Counted from the stretch's first letter, positions 27,838 to 36,650 are shown. The stretch: 64,000 bases of DNA from Methanomassiliicoccaceae archaeon UBA370 (GCA_002505345.1 DAUY01000013.1:62001-126000), one strand, 5' to 3'. Program-made: numbers and translations. The notes: generated by a model not told the origin, from the letters alone.

Positions 27838-28002
27838 CAAACAACTTACACATTTATCCAAGGGCCGTCGGGGCGACGCGGTGCCGCCCGGGTGGGAAGC
27901 GGTCCGACCCTCGTCGATGTTCTTCTTACGGTTTTTGCATCCTACGTCAACGCCTGCATAAAACGTACCGGACGGATCAAGACACAGAGCCGCACAAACG
28001 AG

Positions 28003-28332
28003 ATGTCGGCCTCGGTCTCAGAGGGCGTGACTTCCATCGGCGGCTATACGTTCTACAACTGTGTCGGCCTGACCTCCGTCATGATATCCGAGGGCGCGAC
28101 ATCCATCGAAGACGATTCATTCAAAGGATGCACAAGAACAACCTCCATGACGATACCGGACAGCGTCGAATACGTCGGCCATGGCGCGTTCGATATGATG
28201 GCCTTCTATTCGGAAGACGGGACGAACGCACTGGAAGGCACCGTTGTCAATCTGAGCGGTCACAGTTTCAAGGGATCGTATGATAAGATGACAAGGGCGG
28301 CCTTACGCTTACCTACGTCGTCGACGGAGGGA
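28003..28332 (+). pseudogene. Decayed remnant of a BspA-type LRR surface protein
   Basis: The frame from 28003 encodes two degenerate LRR units (SEGVTSIGGYTFYNCVGLTSVMI and SEGATSIEDDSFKGCTRTTSMTI) and then a stretch matching the end of the LRR domain of the intact gene at 30704: SEDGTNALEGTVVNLSGHSFKGSYDKM against AEDGTTVLDQTVENLSGYRFAGTYECM. Around 28300 the frame shifts, and the continuation LTYVVDGG in another frame matches VTYSVDGG of the intact copy. The signal peptide, most repeats and the membrane anchor are gone. Confidence 0.75.
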
Positions 28333-28340
28333 GAATTATC

Positions 28341-28804
28341 ATTCATCTCCGAACCGAGCACACACCAACCGAATCCGGTCAGCTTATCTTCCGCAGAAAA
28401 ATATCCTTCTCCCATGCAGGACCGCATTTCAACTGCGGGGTCCTGACACGGGAGGCATTCCGGGACCGCTGAAAACACGCCCCTTTCCTCTCAGCGTTGG
28501 GTCGGGACCGCAGCCTAGGCCCCATTCCAACCATAACAAGGTTTCTAAGTCTGTTGCTTTTCAGCCACTTTATAACAGTCAAAAATCTGTCTTCGTCCTT
28601 CTACAGCAACCTGAAGCCTTCGGAATAACGATGGTCGGATCCAATTCACACCGGGCCCCAAGGTGTCTGACCCAGGCTTAGCACCTTCACTATTATATAA
28701 CGAGTAGACGAATCGGCAAGCTGAGCATACGCCGGCATCCCGGCAGATCTTTACCGGGTCCACGAACGGTCGATTTTCGATGGTCGTATGCCAGAGGGGT
28801 ATAA
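28341..28804. other. Gene-poor stretch between the LRR remnant and the second AceTr-like gene
   Basis: No convincing gene. A loose hairpin (AGGACCGCA ... TGCGGGGTCCT) lies at 28420-28446 and a possible TATA (TATTATATAA) near 28690, about 110 bases before the next start. The sequence may be further decayed LRR-gene DNA. Confidence 0.4.
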
Positions 28805-29365
28805 ATGGAAAACAAAAGAATGGACACTACGGCCTTAGGGCTGATATTCATCGCATTGGGGACACTCGCATCTTCTCTTGTGTCCTTTGTGTGGTATTTT
28901 GTGGAATCCGATCCTTACGGATTGGTAGAAGGGGACCTGTATTTTCTGATGGGGGTATGCTCCGCGTTCATACTGTTTGCCGCGATCGGCGCGTATTTGA
29001 ACAAATCGCACTTCGGAGCAGTTTTCTTCGCATTGATTTCTGCGGCATTCTTCTTCAGCGCATTCACCGTCTATGGAGATCTCTACACAAACATCTCGTT
29101 GGCAGTAATGCTTATCTTTTTGCTCATATGGGCGTTCGCAGCCAAGAAACCGATGATGCTGAACATGTTGATTCTGACGTGCGCATTGACACTTCTGTTC
29201 ACCGGAGTGTCAAACGCAGAATGGCTGATAAACGATCAAGCGACCGTTTGGGAGCTCCTTTGCGGACTGGCCAAGATCGCTACCTTCGCCATATCGATGT
29301 ATCTCGTCGGCAGCTCGTTGAAGTGCGGTCTCGACGTCTTCAAGGACGAGAACGGGGAAGAATAA
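28805..29365 (+). CDS. Six-helix membrane protein, AceTr-like paralogue
   Basis: 186 residues, six hydrophobic helices, related to the protein at 27282 along its whole length: MDTTALGLIFIALGTL, GVCSAFILFAAIGAYLNKSHFGAVFFALISA and YGDLYTNISLAVMLIFLLIWAFAAK. The charged tail KDENGEE replaces the Cys-containing ECDGKCAE of its paralogue. AT content is higher than in the first copy. Function is unknown beyond membrane transport; acetate or a similar small acid is a guess from the fold. Confidence 0.6.
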   Translation: MENKRMDTTALGLIFIALGTLASSLVSFVWYFVESDPYGLVEGDLYFLMGVCSAFILFAAIGAYLNKSHFGAVFFALISAAFFFSAFTVYGDLYTNISLAVMLIFLLIWAFAAKKPMMLNMLILTCALTLLFTGVSNAEWLINDQATVWELLCGLAKIATFAISMYLVGSSLKCGLDVFKDENGEE

Positions 29366-29417
29366 GCGCCCATCGCCGAGCAATGAACTAAACGATTCAA
29401 ATCGACCCGATGGTCGC

Positions 29418-29472
29418 CCCGTCCGTACGGAACGCCGGTATGGCAGTCCGTGCGGACGGGCGCATTTATATT
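29418..29472 (+). terminator. Long hairpin after the second AceTr-like gene
   Basis: Fourteen-base arms CCCGTCCGTACGGA and TCCGTGCGGACGGG pair with one G-T wobble around a 15-base loop, followed by ATTTATATTTT. It sits about 50 bases after the stop, suiting a transcription terminator. Confidence 0.6.
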
Positions 29473-29600
29473 TTCAACACAGGCCAGACACCCGGATATT
29501 CTATGCAAGGCGGTCCTTCACCATCTTCCGGACGCATCCCATTAAAAACGAAAGACCGTCCAGGCTAAAGCCTTATTATCCGGACAGGCGATGGCCCCAT

Positions 29601-29708
29601 GTGAAGAAGCAGACCAAGGTCAAAATCGTATCCTGGGGGATCATCATTCTCATGGTGGGCGCCGTATTCGTCACCGCCGTCGCGATGTATTACGACGGAT
29701 GGAGCTGA
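29601..29708 (+). CDS. 35-residue single-helix membrane peptide
   Basis: From the GTG at 29601 the frame reads MKKQTKVKIVSWGIIILMVG and on to AMYYDGWS before TGA. A basic N-terminus followed by a 20-residue hydrophobic helix is a plausible small membrane protein. The overlapping ATG at 29599 runs straight into TGA. No family recognised and no strong ribosome site, so this call is tentative. Confidence 0.45.
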   Translation: MKKQTKVKIVSWGIIILMVGAVFVTAVAMYYDGWS

Positions 29709-29734
29709 GACATCGCATCCATCGAGCAAGAAGC

Positions 29735-30325
29735 TCATCTTCCGTAATTAATGACGAACCACCTGTCCTCGTTCAAAAAGAAGCTGTGGTTGATGCTAAG
29801 TATCCATACCATGAACAGGATGACCGCCACAGGCTCGACGAACGCGATCGGCGTAAGCACAAGCAACAGTATGTTTGCGACGATCAGTATGGCTGTGTAG
29901 ATGGCGAGGAGGTAGTTCTCTTCCGCGAATGCCACGTACAGGGCGTAATTGATCATGCACAGCGCGATGGAGATGAAGAACGCGGCTGTGAAAACGATAT
30001 GCAGGTCCGTGTCCATGGTGAAGAATCCTATGCCCATTAGGAACAGGCCGGAAATCGATAAGATGATGAAAACGGAGCGAAGGAACAGAGGTTTCAGAGA
30101 ATGTGCCATCAGCGCCCCGTATATGCAGGTGCACATCCCCGTTCCTGCACAGCCGATCAGAAACAGGTATCTCGCGCCTGTCTCCGAGATGCCCAGCTCG
30201 CTCATGGTGTTGACGCCGAATGTCCAAGACGGGTCTAGCAGCACGGCACCTATCCAACAGAACGCGAACAGCGCCATTCCGATGAACAATATCACCGAAG
30301 GTATCTTGGTTCCTGATGGGAACAT
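29735..30325 (-). CDS. DUF998-family membrane protein
   Basis: 196 residues with six predicted helices. The segment SWTFGVNTMSELGISETGARYLFLIGC is typical of DUF998, where the loop after helix 1 carries the N.(I/M)S(E/D)LG motif. Function of the family is unknown. It is on the opposite strand to its neighbours. Confidence 0.75.
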   Translation of the reverse strand: MFPSGTKIPSVILFIGMALFAFCWIGAVLLDPSWTFGVNTMSELGISETGARYLFLIGCAGTGMCTCIYGALMAHSLKPLFLRSVFIILSISGLFLMGIGFFTMDTDLHIVFTAAFFISIALCMINYALYVAFAEENYLLAIYTAILIVANILLLVLTPIAFVEPVAVILFMVWILSINHSFFLNEDRWFVINYGR

Positions 30326-30703
30326 GGTACATCATCCGAGTGTTCGGATTTAATAATTACATACGCGTCCGGCGAATTCGCAGCATGTCGAACCAAGCCG
30401 ACCGACCTTTCCAGTTCCGATCTCAGTGTCATCATGTTCAAGGAATTCTATTTTTTTCATTTCTTCATTGCCGAATCGATCAATGGCCGCATCGGGGTTC
30501 CGGTCATACGACGATTCCACATGAATCCGTCATCACCAGCGTCTGGAAGTAATTGTTTTCAATCTGTCCTGACAAAAACTATTTAATTCAACAAATCGCG
30601 TCCAGAACTGTTCGCACATGCTCAGAGCCTGATAAAGCTGCCAGATCCCAGAAGGTGTCAGTCTGTTATCCATACTCGGCATAGCCGGAAAGGTTGTAAA
30701 AGA
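30326..30703. other. Upstream region of the LRR surface protein gene
   Basis: 378 bp without a credible gene. A TATA-like element AACTATTTAATTC is near 30577, which would give a leader of about 100 bases before the ATG at 30704. No repeats or RNA genes recognised. Confidence 0.4.
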
Positions 30704-33451
30704 ATGTCCGTATCTTCTGTTTTAAAAGCATCTTTGTTCGCTGTTGTTGTTTTGGCCGTCGTTTCGTCGTATCTGGTCGTTTTTGATTCCGATTCTGTGG
30801 AGGGCGGGGGACCCGGCATATTATTCTCAGAAGGCGGTCTGGACTATGCGATCAAGGCCGACGGCACTGCGGAAGTTGTAGGTTTCGACGATCCGAGCAT
30901 AACAGAACTGACGATCCCGTCTTCCGTGACGTACGATTCGGTGACATATGATGTTACATCCATCAAAGACGGTGCGTTCTACGATTGCACTGGTCTGACG
31001 TCCGTGACGATACCTGAAGGCGTCACGTCCATCGGCGAATACGCGTTCCTCTACTGCACAGGTCTCGCGTCCGTGACGATACCAGACAGCGTAACGTCAA
31101 TCGGAAGCGGTGCGTTCTACTACTGCACCGGCCTCGCGTCCGTGACGATACCTGCAAGCCTCACATCTATCGGATACGGTGCCTTCTTTCATTGCAACAG
31201 TCTCACGGAATTTGACGTTTCTATTGACAACGCCAACTATTCGAGCGACGGCCAGGGCATCCTCTGGAATAAAGACGGAACATCTTTGATACAGTGCCCC
31301 GGAGGATATGAAGGAGGCGTCGTCATACCCGACAGCGTCACTTCCATCGGAGACAATGCGTTCTACGGCTGCAGAGGCCTCACGTCCGTGACGATACTTG
31401 CAAGCATCACGTCCATAGGCGAAGGTGTGTTCTCGGGCTGCACCGGCCTGACGTCCGTCACGATACCCGACGGCGTCACGTCCATAGGCGACTATGCGTT
31501 CTCCTACTGCACCGGCCTCACGTCCGTCACGATACCCGACGGCCTCACGTCCATAGGCGAATCTGCGTTCTTTTACTCTGGCCTCACGTCCGTCACGATA
31601 CCTTCGAGCGTCACGTCCATAGGCGAATCTGCGTTTTCCGGCTGCAGCGACCTCATGTCGGTGACGATAATGGACGGCGTCACGTCCATAGGCGAATCTG
31701 CGTTCTCCGACTGCACCGGCCTCGCGTCCGTGACGATACCTGACAGCGTCACGTCCATAGGCGAATATGCGTTCTCCGACTGCACCGGCCTCACGTCGCT
31801 GACGATAATGGACGGCGTCACGTCCATCGGCTATTCTGCGTTCTCCGACTGCACCGGCCTGATGTCCGTCACGATACCTGCGAGCGTCACGTCCATCGGA
31901 GGAAGAGCATTCTCCGACTGCACCGGCCTGACGTCCGTGACGATACTCGACGGCGTCACGTCCATCGGAAACTATGCGTTCTTCGACTGCACCGGCCTGA
32001 CGTCCGTCACGATACCTGCGAGCGTCACGTCCATCGGAAACAACGCCTTCGATTTTTGCAACAGTCTCACGGAATTTGACGTTTCTGTTGACAACGCCAA
32101 CTATTCGAACGACGACCTGGGCATCCTATACAACAAAGACAAGACATTATTGATACAGTTTCCCGGAGGATACGAAGGGGGCGTCATCATACCCGACGGC
32201 GTCGAGTCCATCGGCACATATGCGTTCATCGGCTGCACCGGCCTGACGTCCGTCACGATACCTGCGAGCGTCACGTCCATCGGCGACGGTGCGTTCGAAA
32301 GCTGCACCGGCCTGACGTCCGTCACGATACCTGCGAGCGTCACGTCCATCGGAAACTATGCGTTCACCGGCTGCACCGGCCTCACGGAATTCCTCGTTTC
32401 CGTTCATAATGCCAACTACTCGAACGACGGCCAGGGCATCCTATACAACAAAGACAAGACATTATTGATACAGTGTCCCGGAGGATACGAAGGAGGCGTC
32501 GTCATACCCGACAGCGTCACATCCGTCGGCAACTATGCGTTCTACTACTGCACCGGCCTCACGTCCGTGACGATACCCTCAAGCGTGACTTCCACCGGCT
32601 GGTTCACATTCTCGGGCTGCACCGGCCTCACGTCCGTGACAATACCCTCAAGCGTCGCTTCGATCTCCAATTCAGCTTTCAAATACTGTACCGGCCTGAC
32701 GTCTGTGACGATATCGGAAGGCATCACGTCGATCAGCAGCTCTGCGTTCTCATACTGCACCGGCCTGACGTCCGTGACGATACCTTCGAGCGTCACGTCC
32801 ATCGGCCACTATGCGTTCTCAGACTGCACCGGCCTGACGTCCGTGATGATACCTGAAGGCGTAACGTCCATCAATCAGTCCGTATTCTCGGGCTGCACCG
32901 GCCTCACGTCCGTGACGATATCTGAAGGCGTAACAGAAATCGGATACGGAGCATTCTACGGCTGCACCGGCCTGACGTCCGTGACGATACCCTCAAGCGT
33001 AACAGAAATCGGGTCCGCAGCATTCAACGGCTTGACCTTCGTCGCAGAAGACGGGACCACCGTATTGGACCAGACCGTCGAAAATTTGAGCGGTTACCGT
33101 TTTGCAGGAACATATGAATGTATGGTAAGGATCACTTACTCGGTAACATACAGCGTGGACGGAGGTTCCGTTCCTGCGCCTGTGCAATCTGCCTTGTCCG
33201 AGGGATATTCGTTCGTCATCGCCGATTACGACGGCACCAGGGACGGATACTCGTTCGAAGGATGGAGCGACGGGACGGACGTGTACCAAGCGGGCGACGA
33301 ATACGTTATTGGAACGTCGGACGTCACGCTGACCGCGGTCTGGGAGTCCACCGACGTAACGCGCGGGACTGCAAGCATAGCCGGAGCTCTCATTGCGACC
33401 ATCGTCATAGTCATGGTCGCCGTCCTTTATGGAAGAAGGGCGAACTTCTAA
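30704..33451 (+). CDS. BspA-type leucine-rich-repeat surface protein
   Basis: 915-residue secreted, membrane-anchored adhesin-like protein. Residues 1-32 form a signal peptide. About 25 LRR_5 units of 23 residues follow (consensus YAFSxCTGLTSVTIPxSVTSIG), and three of them (near bases 31195, 32060 and 32390) carry an insert of about 36 residues with NANYSxDxxGIL and PGGYEGGV. After the repeats come a Flg_new/InlB-B-like module (YSVDGGSVPAPVQ... YSFEGWSDG...VTLTAVWE) and a C-terminal helix GALIATIVIVMVAVLYG with a basic end. Unit 8 lacks one residue. The DNA repeats are nearly identical, indicating recent duplication or gene conversion. Confidence 0.93.
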   Translation: MSVSSVLKASLFAVVVLAVVSSYLVVFDSDSVEGGGPGILFSEGGLDYAIKADGTAEVVGFDDPSITELTIPSSVTYDSVTYDVTSIKDGAFYDCTGLTSVTIPEGVTSIGEYAFLYCTGLASVTIPDSVTSIGSGAFYYCTGLASVTIPASLTSIGYGAFFHCNSLTEFDVSIDNANYSSDGQGILWNKDGTSLIQCPGGYEGGVVIPDSVTSIGDNAFYGCRGLTSVTILASITSIGEGVFSGCTGLTSVTIPDGVTSIGDYAFSYCTGLTSVTIPDGLTSIGESAFFYSGLTSVTIPSSVTSIGESAFSGCSDLMSVTIMDGVTSIGESAFSDCTGLASVTIPDSVTSIGEYAFSDCTGLTSLTIMDGVTSIGYSAFSDCTGLMSVTIPASVTSIGGRAFSDCTGLTSVTILDGVTSIGNYAFFDCTGLTSVTIPASVTSIGNNAFDFCNSLTEFDVSVDNANYSNDDLGILYNKDKTLLIQFPGGYEGGVIIPDGVESIGTYAFIGCTGLTSVTIPASVTSIGDGAFESCTGLTSVTIPASVTSIGNYAFTGCTGLTEFLVSVHNANYSNDGQGILYNKDKTLLIQCPGGYEGGVVIPDSVTSVGNYAFYYCTGLTSVTIPSSVTSTGWFTFSGCTGLTSVTIPSSVASISNSAFKYCTGLTSVTISEGITSISSSAFSYCTGLTSVTIPSSVTSIGHYAFSDCTGLTSVMIPEGVTSINQSVFSGCTGLTSVTISEGVTEIGYGAFYGCTGLTSVTIPSSVTEIGSAAFNGLTFVAEDGTTVLDQTVENLSGYRFAGTYECMVRITYSVTYSVDGGSVPAPVQSALSEGYSFVIADYDGTRDGYSFEGWSDGTDVYQAGDEYVIGTSDVTLTAVWESTDVTRGTASIAGALIATIVIVMVAVLYGRRANF
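30973..33010 (+). repeat. Tandem 69-bp coding repeats of the LRR gene
   Basis: About 25 units with a 69-bp period, many sharing long runs such as TGCACCGGCCTGACGTCCGT and AGCGTCACGTCCATCGG. Similarity extends to silent positions, so the array is prone to expansion, contraction and slippage. Confidence 0.9.
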
Positions 33452-33463
33452 ACTTTACAAACG

Positions 33464-33495
33464 GGGCCCGCGTGAGCGGGCCCTTCAATATTTTA
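33464..33495 (+). terminator. Hairpin terminator after the LRR gene
   Basis: Perfect 8-bp stem GGGCCCGC/GCGGGCCC with a GTGA tetraloop, 12 bases after the stop, followed by TTCAATATTTTA. Confidence 0.7.
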
Positions 33496-33838
33496 ATCAA
33501 AACCTACTTGTAATGTAAAATCGCATGAATTTCAAAATCTGCGAACGAAATTCTTATTTTCCATCTGTTATCTGACCTTTTTATGCATCAGACCCACGTA
33601 ATTGGTCATAAATTGCTCATTTTTCGTCCGCACGAATGCGTTCAGTGTTTTTTCATCGTTTAGTCTAGCCTTTTCAGTGTCAAAAACACATTCCCAAGTT
33701 GATATTCGGGGAACCGTCGTGGACAAGAAAGAAGTGGTTTTTGAAAATAACGATTTTTTGAGAAAAATGACAGATTTTAGTAAAATAAATAAAATATACG
33801 CGGTTACGCAGTATTTTTTTCATTATTTTGATTATTAA

Positions 33839-33980
33839 AGAATAATATATGTAATAGCTAAACGACATATATTATTCACAGAACTTCGAATTTCAAAAAT
33901 AAACATTGTTAATATATTTACACTGTAAGATATTAAACGGAGTTAATTTTACTCCGATTCGGTAAGTTAATAAAAATATA
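33839..33980 (+). repeat. AT-rich direct repeat, copy 1, with internal inverted repeat
   Basis: 142-bp element, repeated 171 bp downstream. It begins with AATAATATATGT (33841-33852), 12 bases, then ACATATATTATT (33865-33876), a perfect 12-bp inverted repeat, and shares TTAATATATTTAC, TATTAAACGGAGTTAATTTT and ATAAAAATATA with copy 2. Confidence 0.85.
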
Positions 33981-34009
33981 GTGGATCGATCATAAATCCT
34001 GATGATGGA

Positions 34010-34152
34010 AGAATAATATATGTAATAGCTAAATTACATTTATTATTTACAACGCTACGAATTTCCAAAAATAAACGCTGTTAATATATTTACGATGTGA
34101 AATATTAAACGGAGTTAATTTTACTCTGATTCTTTAGGTTGATAAAAATATA
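34010..34152 (+). repeat. AT-rich direct repeat, copy 2
   Basis: 143-bp second copy, ending 98 bp before the secreted-protein gene at 34251. The inverted repeat is kept with one change (ACATTTATTATT). Scattered substitutions show that the duplication is not very recent. Confidence 0.85.
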
Positions 34153-34250
34153 TCATATTAAGCAATTAGCTATATTTACTAAAACTGAAAGGCTCATATA
34201 ATAACATAGTGTGACAATCAGCAAATAGTGCAAATATCATCTCCTTCAGC

Positions 34251-34985
34251 ATGCAACCAAAGACAATTTTTTGTTTGGTAATCGGGTGCATCGTAGCGAT
34301 TCTATCCTTATCATTGATTCCAGTAGCGGAATCCGAAGGTGTTAGTGCCGTAGATGATACTAACATCTCTAATGCGTTTTCTGATTGTAATTTAGAAGAT
34401 GATTACAACATAGTACTTGTAGGTGAGACTATTTACTATGTGCCAGATGCGATTTACAAGACGACATACGAATACGTTTGCGAATCGGTACTGCACAATG
34501 GCGTGGACTTTGATTCGACTACGGCATCATGTTTCCAGGAATATAAGTTGGTAACAATATCTGGACTTTCAGAGTATATCGAATCGACTTCGAATAGGGT
34601 CGATTTGGAAAACATATCTGTTAATAATTTGGCCGTCGCCACGGAATCCGTCTCCACGATGAGCTTATCTTCGAGTGACACAGGCGTAACGGGCGTTATT
34701 GAATACGATTGGGGATATACAGTTTATATTTCAGGAGAGCAAATCTCAGATCTTACGACAGTAGGTTCTATTACTGCGACAGCTTTGACCTTGATACCAG
34801 GTGTTGGAGCCCTCGGGGCAGTTGTGCTCGGAGTGATAGCTATTGCACTGTCTGCTATCAGCTTGACTGATTACGTAGATACAGGCATCGCGTTCGATGT
34901 CCATGTAGTATCGATTAATTATTTATTCGGTCACAAAATCATGATTCCCCATCAGCCGTATGTTTGGAATATCCGCGGTCAGTGA
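34251..34985 (+). CDS. Secreted protein with a Gly-rich hydrophobic segment, candidate toxin
   Basis: 244-residue protein of unknown family. Residues 1-28 are a signal peptide. The middle (30-165) is polar with Cys at 46, 77 and 94. Residues about 173-205 (SITATALTLIPGVGALGAVV onward) form a long Gly/Ala-rich hydrophobic stretch, and a short polar tail ends HQPYVWNIRGQ. This layout, with a small membrane protein 6 bp downstream, resembles bacteriocin-immunity pairs, but there is no sequence match I can name. Its AT-rich codons differ from the core genes, suggesting recent acquisition. Confidence 0.6.
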   Translation: MQPKTIFCLVIGCIVAILSLSLIPVAESEGVSAVDDTNISNAFSDCNLEDDYNIVLVGETIYYVPDAIYKTTYEYVCESVLHNGVDFDSTTASCFQEYKLVTISGLSEYIESTSNRVDLENISVNNLAVATESVSTMSLSSSDTGVTGVIEYDWGYTVYISGEQISDLTTVGSITATALTLIPGVGALGAVVLGVIAIALSAISLTDYVDTGIAFDVHVVSINYLFGHKIMIPHQPYVWNIRGQ

Positions 34986-34991
34986 TGAAAA

Positions 34992-35267
34992 ATGAACATT
35001 TCGGCGGCATTTTCGGTAGCGTTGTGTTTGGTTATCAGCATAAGGCTAATTTACATTACAAAGGAGCAAATAGCAAAGTACGGCGGATGGACATTGTTCT
35101 CGGCAATAGCTGTGATCGGATTTATGGCAGGGATCGTCGTTGCGATAACGGTGAGGGATCCGGAAATAGGAGTATCGATCAGCGTAGTGATTCTTACGTT
35201 GTGCGCCTCATTGATCGTCGCTTCGTTCATTCCATACCTTAGAGGAAGGTATGAAAGCAAATATTGA
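34992..35267 (+). CDS. Small three-helix membrane protein, candidate immunity partner
   Basis: 91 residues: three hydrophobic segments (ISAAFSVALCLVISIRLIYI, LFSAIAVIGFMAGIVVAITV and VSISVVILTLCASLIVASFI) and a basic tail LRGRYESKY. It starts 6 bp after the secreted protein, so they are co-transcribed. Immunity function is inferred only from size, topology and position. Confidence 0.55.
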   Translation: MNISAAFSVALCLVISIRLIYITKEQIAKYGGWTLFSAIAVIGFMAGIVVAITVRDPEIGVSISVVILTLCASLIVASFIPYLRGRYESKY

Positions 35268-35350
35268 AGAAGTCAGCCTCGATACATATGCGCCTTATCG
35301 TGTGACCAAGCGTTAAATCCGTAATCGCAGTTCCTGACCGCTGGCGACCC

Positions 35351-36592
35351 ATGATTACTGCACTGCTGATCTTTGTGATTACTTACGCGCTGATTTCGGT
35401 GCGCGGCAATCGCAAATTGAAGATCGGCCGTACGGGGGCCGCTCTATTGGGTGCCGCGGCGATGATCATATTCAGTGTCGTCAGTCCGATGATGGCCGTC
35501 GATTCCATCAATTATAATGTCATTCTGCTGTTGCTGGGGATGATGGCCCTGGTTGCAGGCCTGGAATATTGTGGCCTTTTTGAGATAATTTCGGACTGGC
35601 TCATGTCCAGGTATCATGCCGGGCCCAAATTGTTGGGAGTGATCATGTGTCTCAATGCACTATTGGCGGCATTGGTGCTGAACGATGCGGTCGTTCTGCT
35701 TTTCACGCCTATCATAATCAGATGCAGCGCATCCCTTAAGGCCGACCCCGTCCCCTATCTTGTAGGAACGATGATCTCTGCGAACATCGGAAGTGTCGCC
35801 ACCGCGATCGGCAACCCGCAGAACGCCTATATCGTGTCGGAGTCCGGGATATCTTTCATACAGTTCCTGGTCAACCAGCTCCCGGTGGCGTTGGTGTGCC
35901 TCCCTGTCGCATACTTTATGTTGCTGATATTCTTCCGCAAGAGGCTTGCAGCGACCGTCGTTACAGATCTGGATGATGAAGAGCACATAGCAGTGGACAA
36001 AACGCGCCTGGGCATCCTTATGGGTGTTGCGTTGTTAGCCTTCATCGGGTTTGCGGTGAGCGGTCCGTTGGGCATCATGATATGCGTGCCTGCGCTTATC
36101 GCAGGGGCGATCGCAGTTGCAGTGATATTGTCGAAGGATGTCAAAAGAGGCAAGTGGGTTCTGCACAGGATAGATTGGTCCATCCTGCTGTTCTTTGTCG
36201 GACTGTTCGTTCTCATGAAGGGGGTACAGGCCTCCGGGCTGCTGGGCAATATTGCGGATATCGTCCCCGGGTTCGGTTCCGGGGAGTCGCCGACATTGAT
36301 GGCCACTGCCGGATTTTCAGCGATCGTTTCGAATCTTGTGAGCAATGTACCAGCGGTAATGCTTTTGAGCGGTATGATACCTCAGACAGATGCGTTCTGG
36401 TACACTCTCGCGGCCTCGTCTACTTTGGCAGGGAACGCCACTCTGCTCGGTTCAGCGTGCAATATAATAGTCGCGGAGAAGGCCGCGGCGAAGGGGATAA
36501 AGATCGATTTCTGGAAGTTTATGGCCATCGGAATTCCGATAACTGTCGTTACGATAGTGCTTGAGCTGGTCGTCCACTCGATAATTCTCTGA
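35351..36592 (+). CDS. SLC13/ArsB/NhaD-type membrane transporter
   Basis: 413 residues with 10-11 helices. Ion-transporter superfamily features are NYNVILLLLGMMALVAGLEYCGLF, the re-entrant region LNDAVVLLFTPIII, and GTMISANIGSVATAIGNPQN with its second-half repeat SNLVSNVPAVMLLSG and STLAGNATLLGSACNIIV. Such proteins move Na+/H+, dicarboxylates or arsenite. No arsenic genes are nearby, so the substrate is open. Confidence 0.8.
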   Translation: MITALLIFVITYALISVRGNRKLKIGRTGAALLGAAAMIIFSVVSPMMAVDSINYNVILLLLGMMALVAGLEYCGLFEIISDWLMSRYHAGPKLLGVIMCLNALLAALVLNDAVVLLFTPIIIRCSASLKADPVPYLVGTMISANIGSVATAIGNPQNAYIVSESGISFIQFLVNQLPVALVCLPVAYFMLLIFFRKRLAATVVTDLDDEEHIAVDKTRLGILMGVALLAFIGFAVSGPLGIMICVPALIAGAIAVAVILSKDVKRGKWVLHRIDWSILLFFVGLFVLMKGVQASGLLGNIADIVPGFGSGESPTLMATAGFSAIVSNLVSNVPAVMLLSGMIPQTDAFWYTLAASSTLAGNATLLGSACNIIVAEKAAAKGIKIDFWKFMAIGIPITVVTIVLELVVHSIIL

Positions 36593-36617
36593 ATGGTGGG
36601 TCTTGTATTTTACCTAT

Positions 36618-36650
36618 AATAATATATGTGATAACTTAACATATTAAATT
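36618..36650 (+). repeat. Third, partial copy of the AT-rich inverted-repeat half
   Basis: AATAATATATGT at 36618-36629 is identical to the left arm of the elements at 33841 and 34011. Nine bases later ACATAT begins a degenerate right arm. It lies 26 bp after the transporter stop. Confidence 0.55.

Larger units (their letters stand above)
33496..34250. other. AT-rich non-coding stretch
   Basis: About 750 bp that is strikingly AT-rich compared with its surroundings. One open frame at 33602-33838 has AT-driven composition and no recognisable features, and is not accepted as a gene. The second half is filled by a duplicated 142-bp element, listed separately. Confidence 0.6.

Noticed and set aside
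30316..30552. 78-residue open frame before the LRR gene
   Set aside because: Overlaps the DUF998 start, has no ribosome site and an implausible composition.
31573..32802. Repetitive reverse-strand frames (VTDVRPVQ repeats)
   Set aside because: They are translations of the LRR repeats on the wrong strand.
30973..33010. Regular repeats that could suggest a CRISPR array
   Set aside because: The 69-bp period is in frame, encodes LRR units and has no unique spacers.
33602..33838. 78-residue open frame in AT-rich DNA
   Set aside because: Phe/Ser/Lys-rich composition expected by chance in AT-rich sequence, no ribosome site, no domain.
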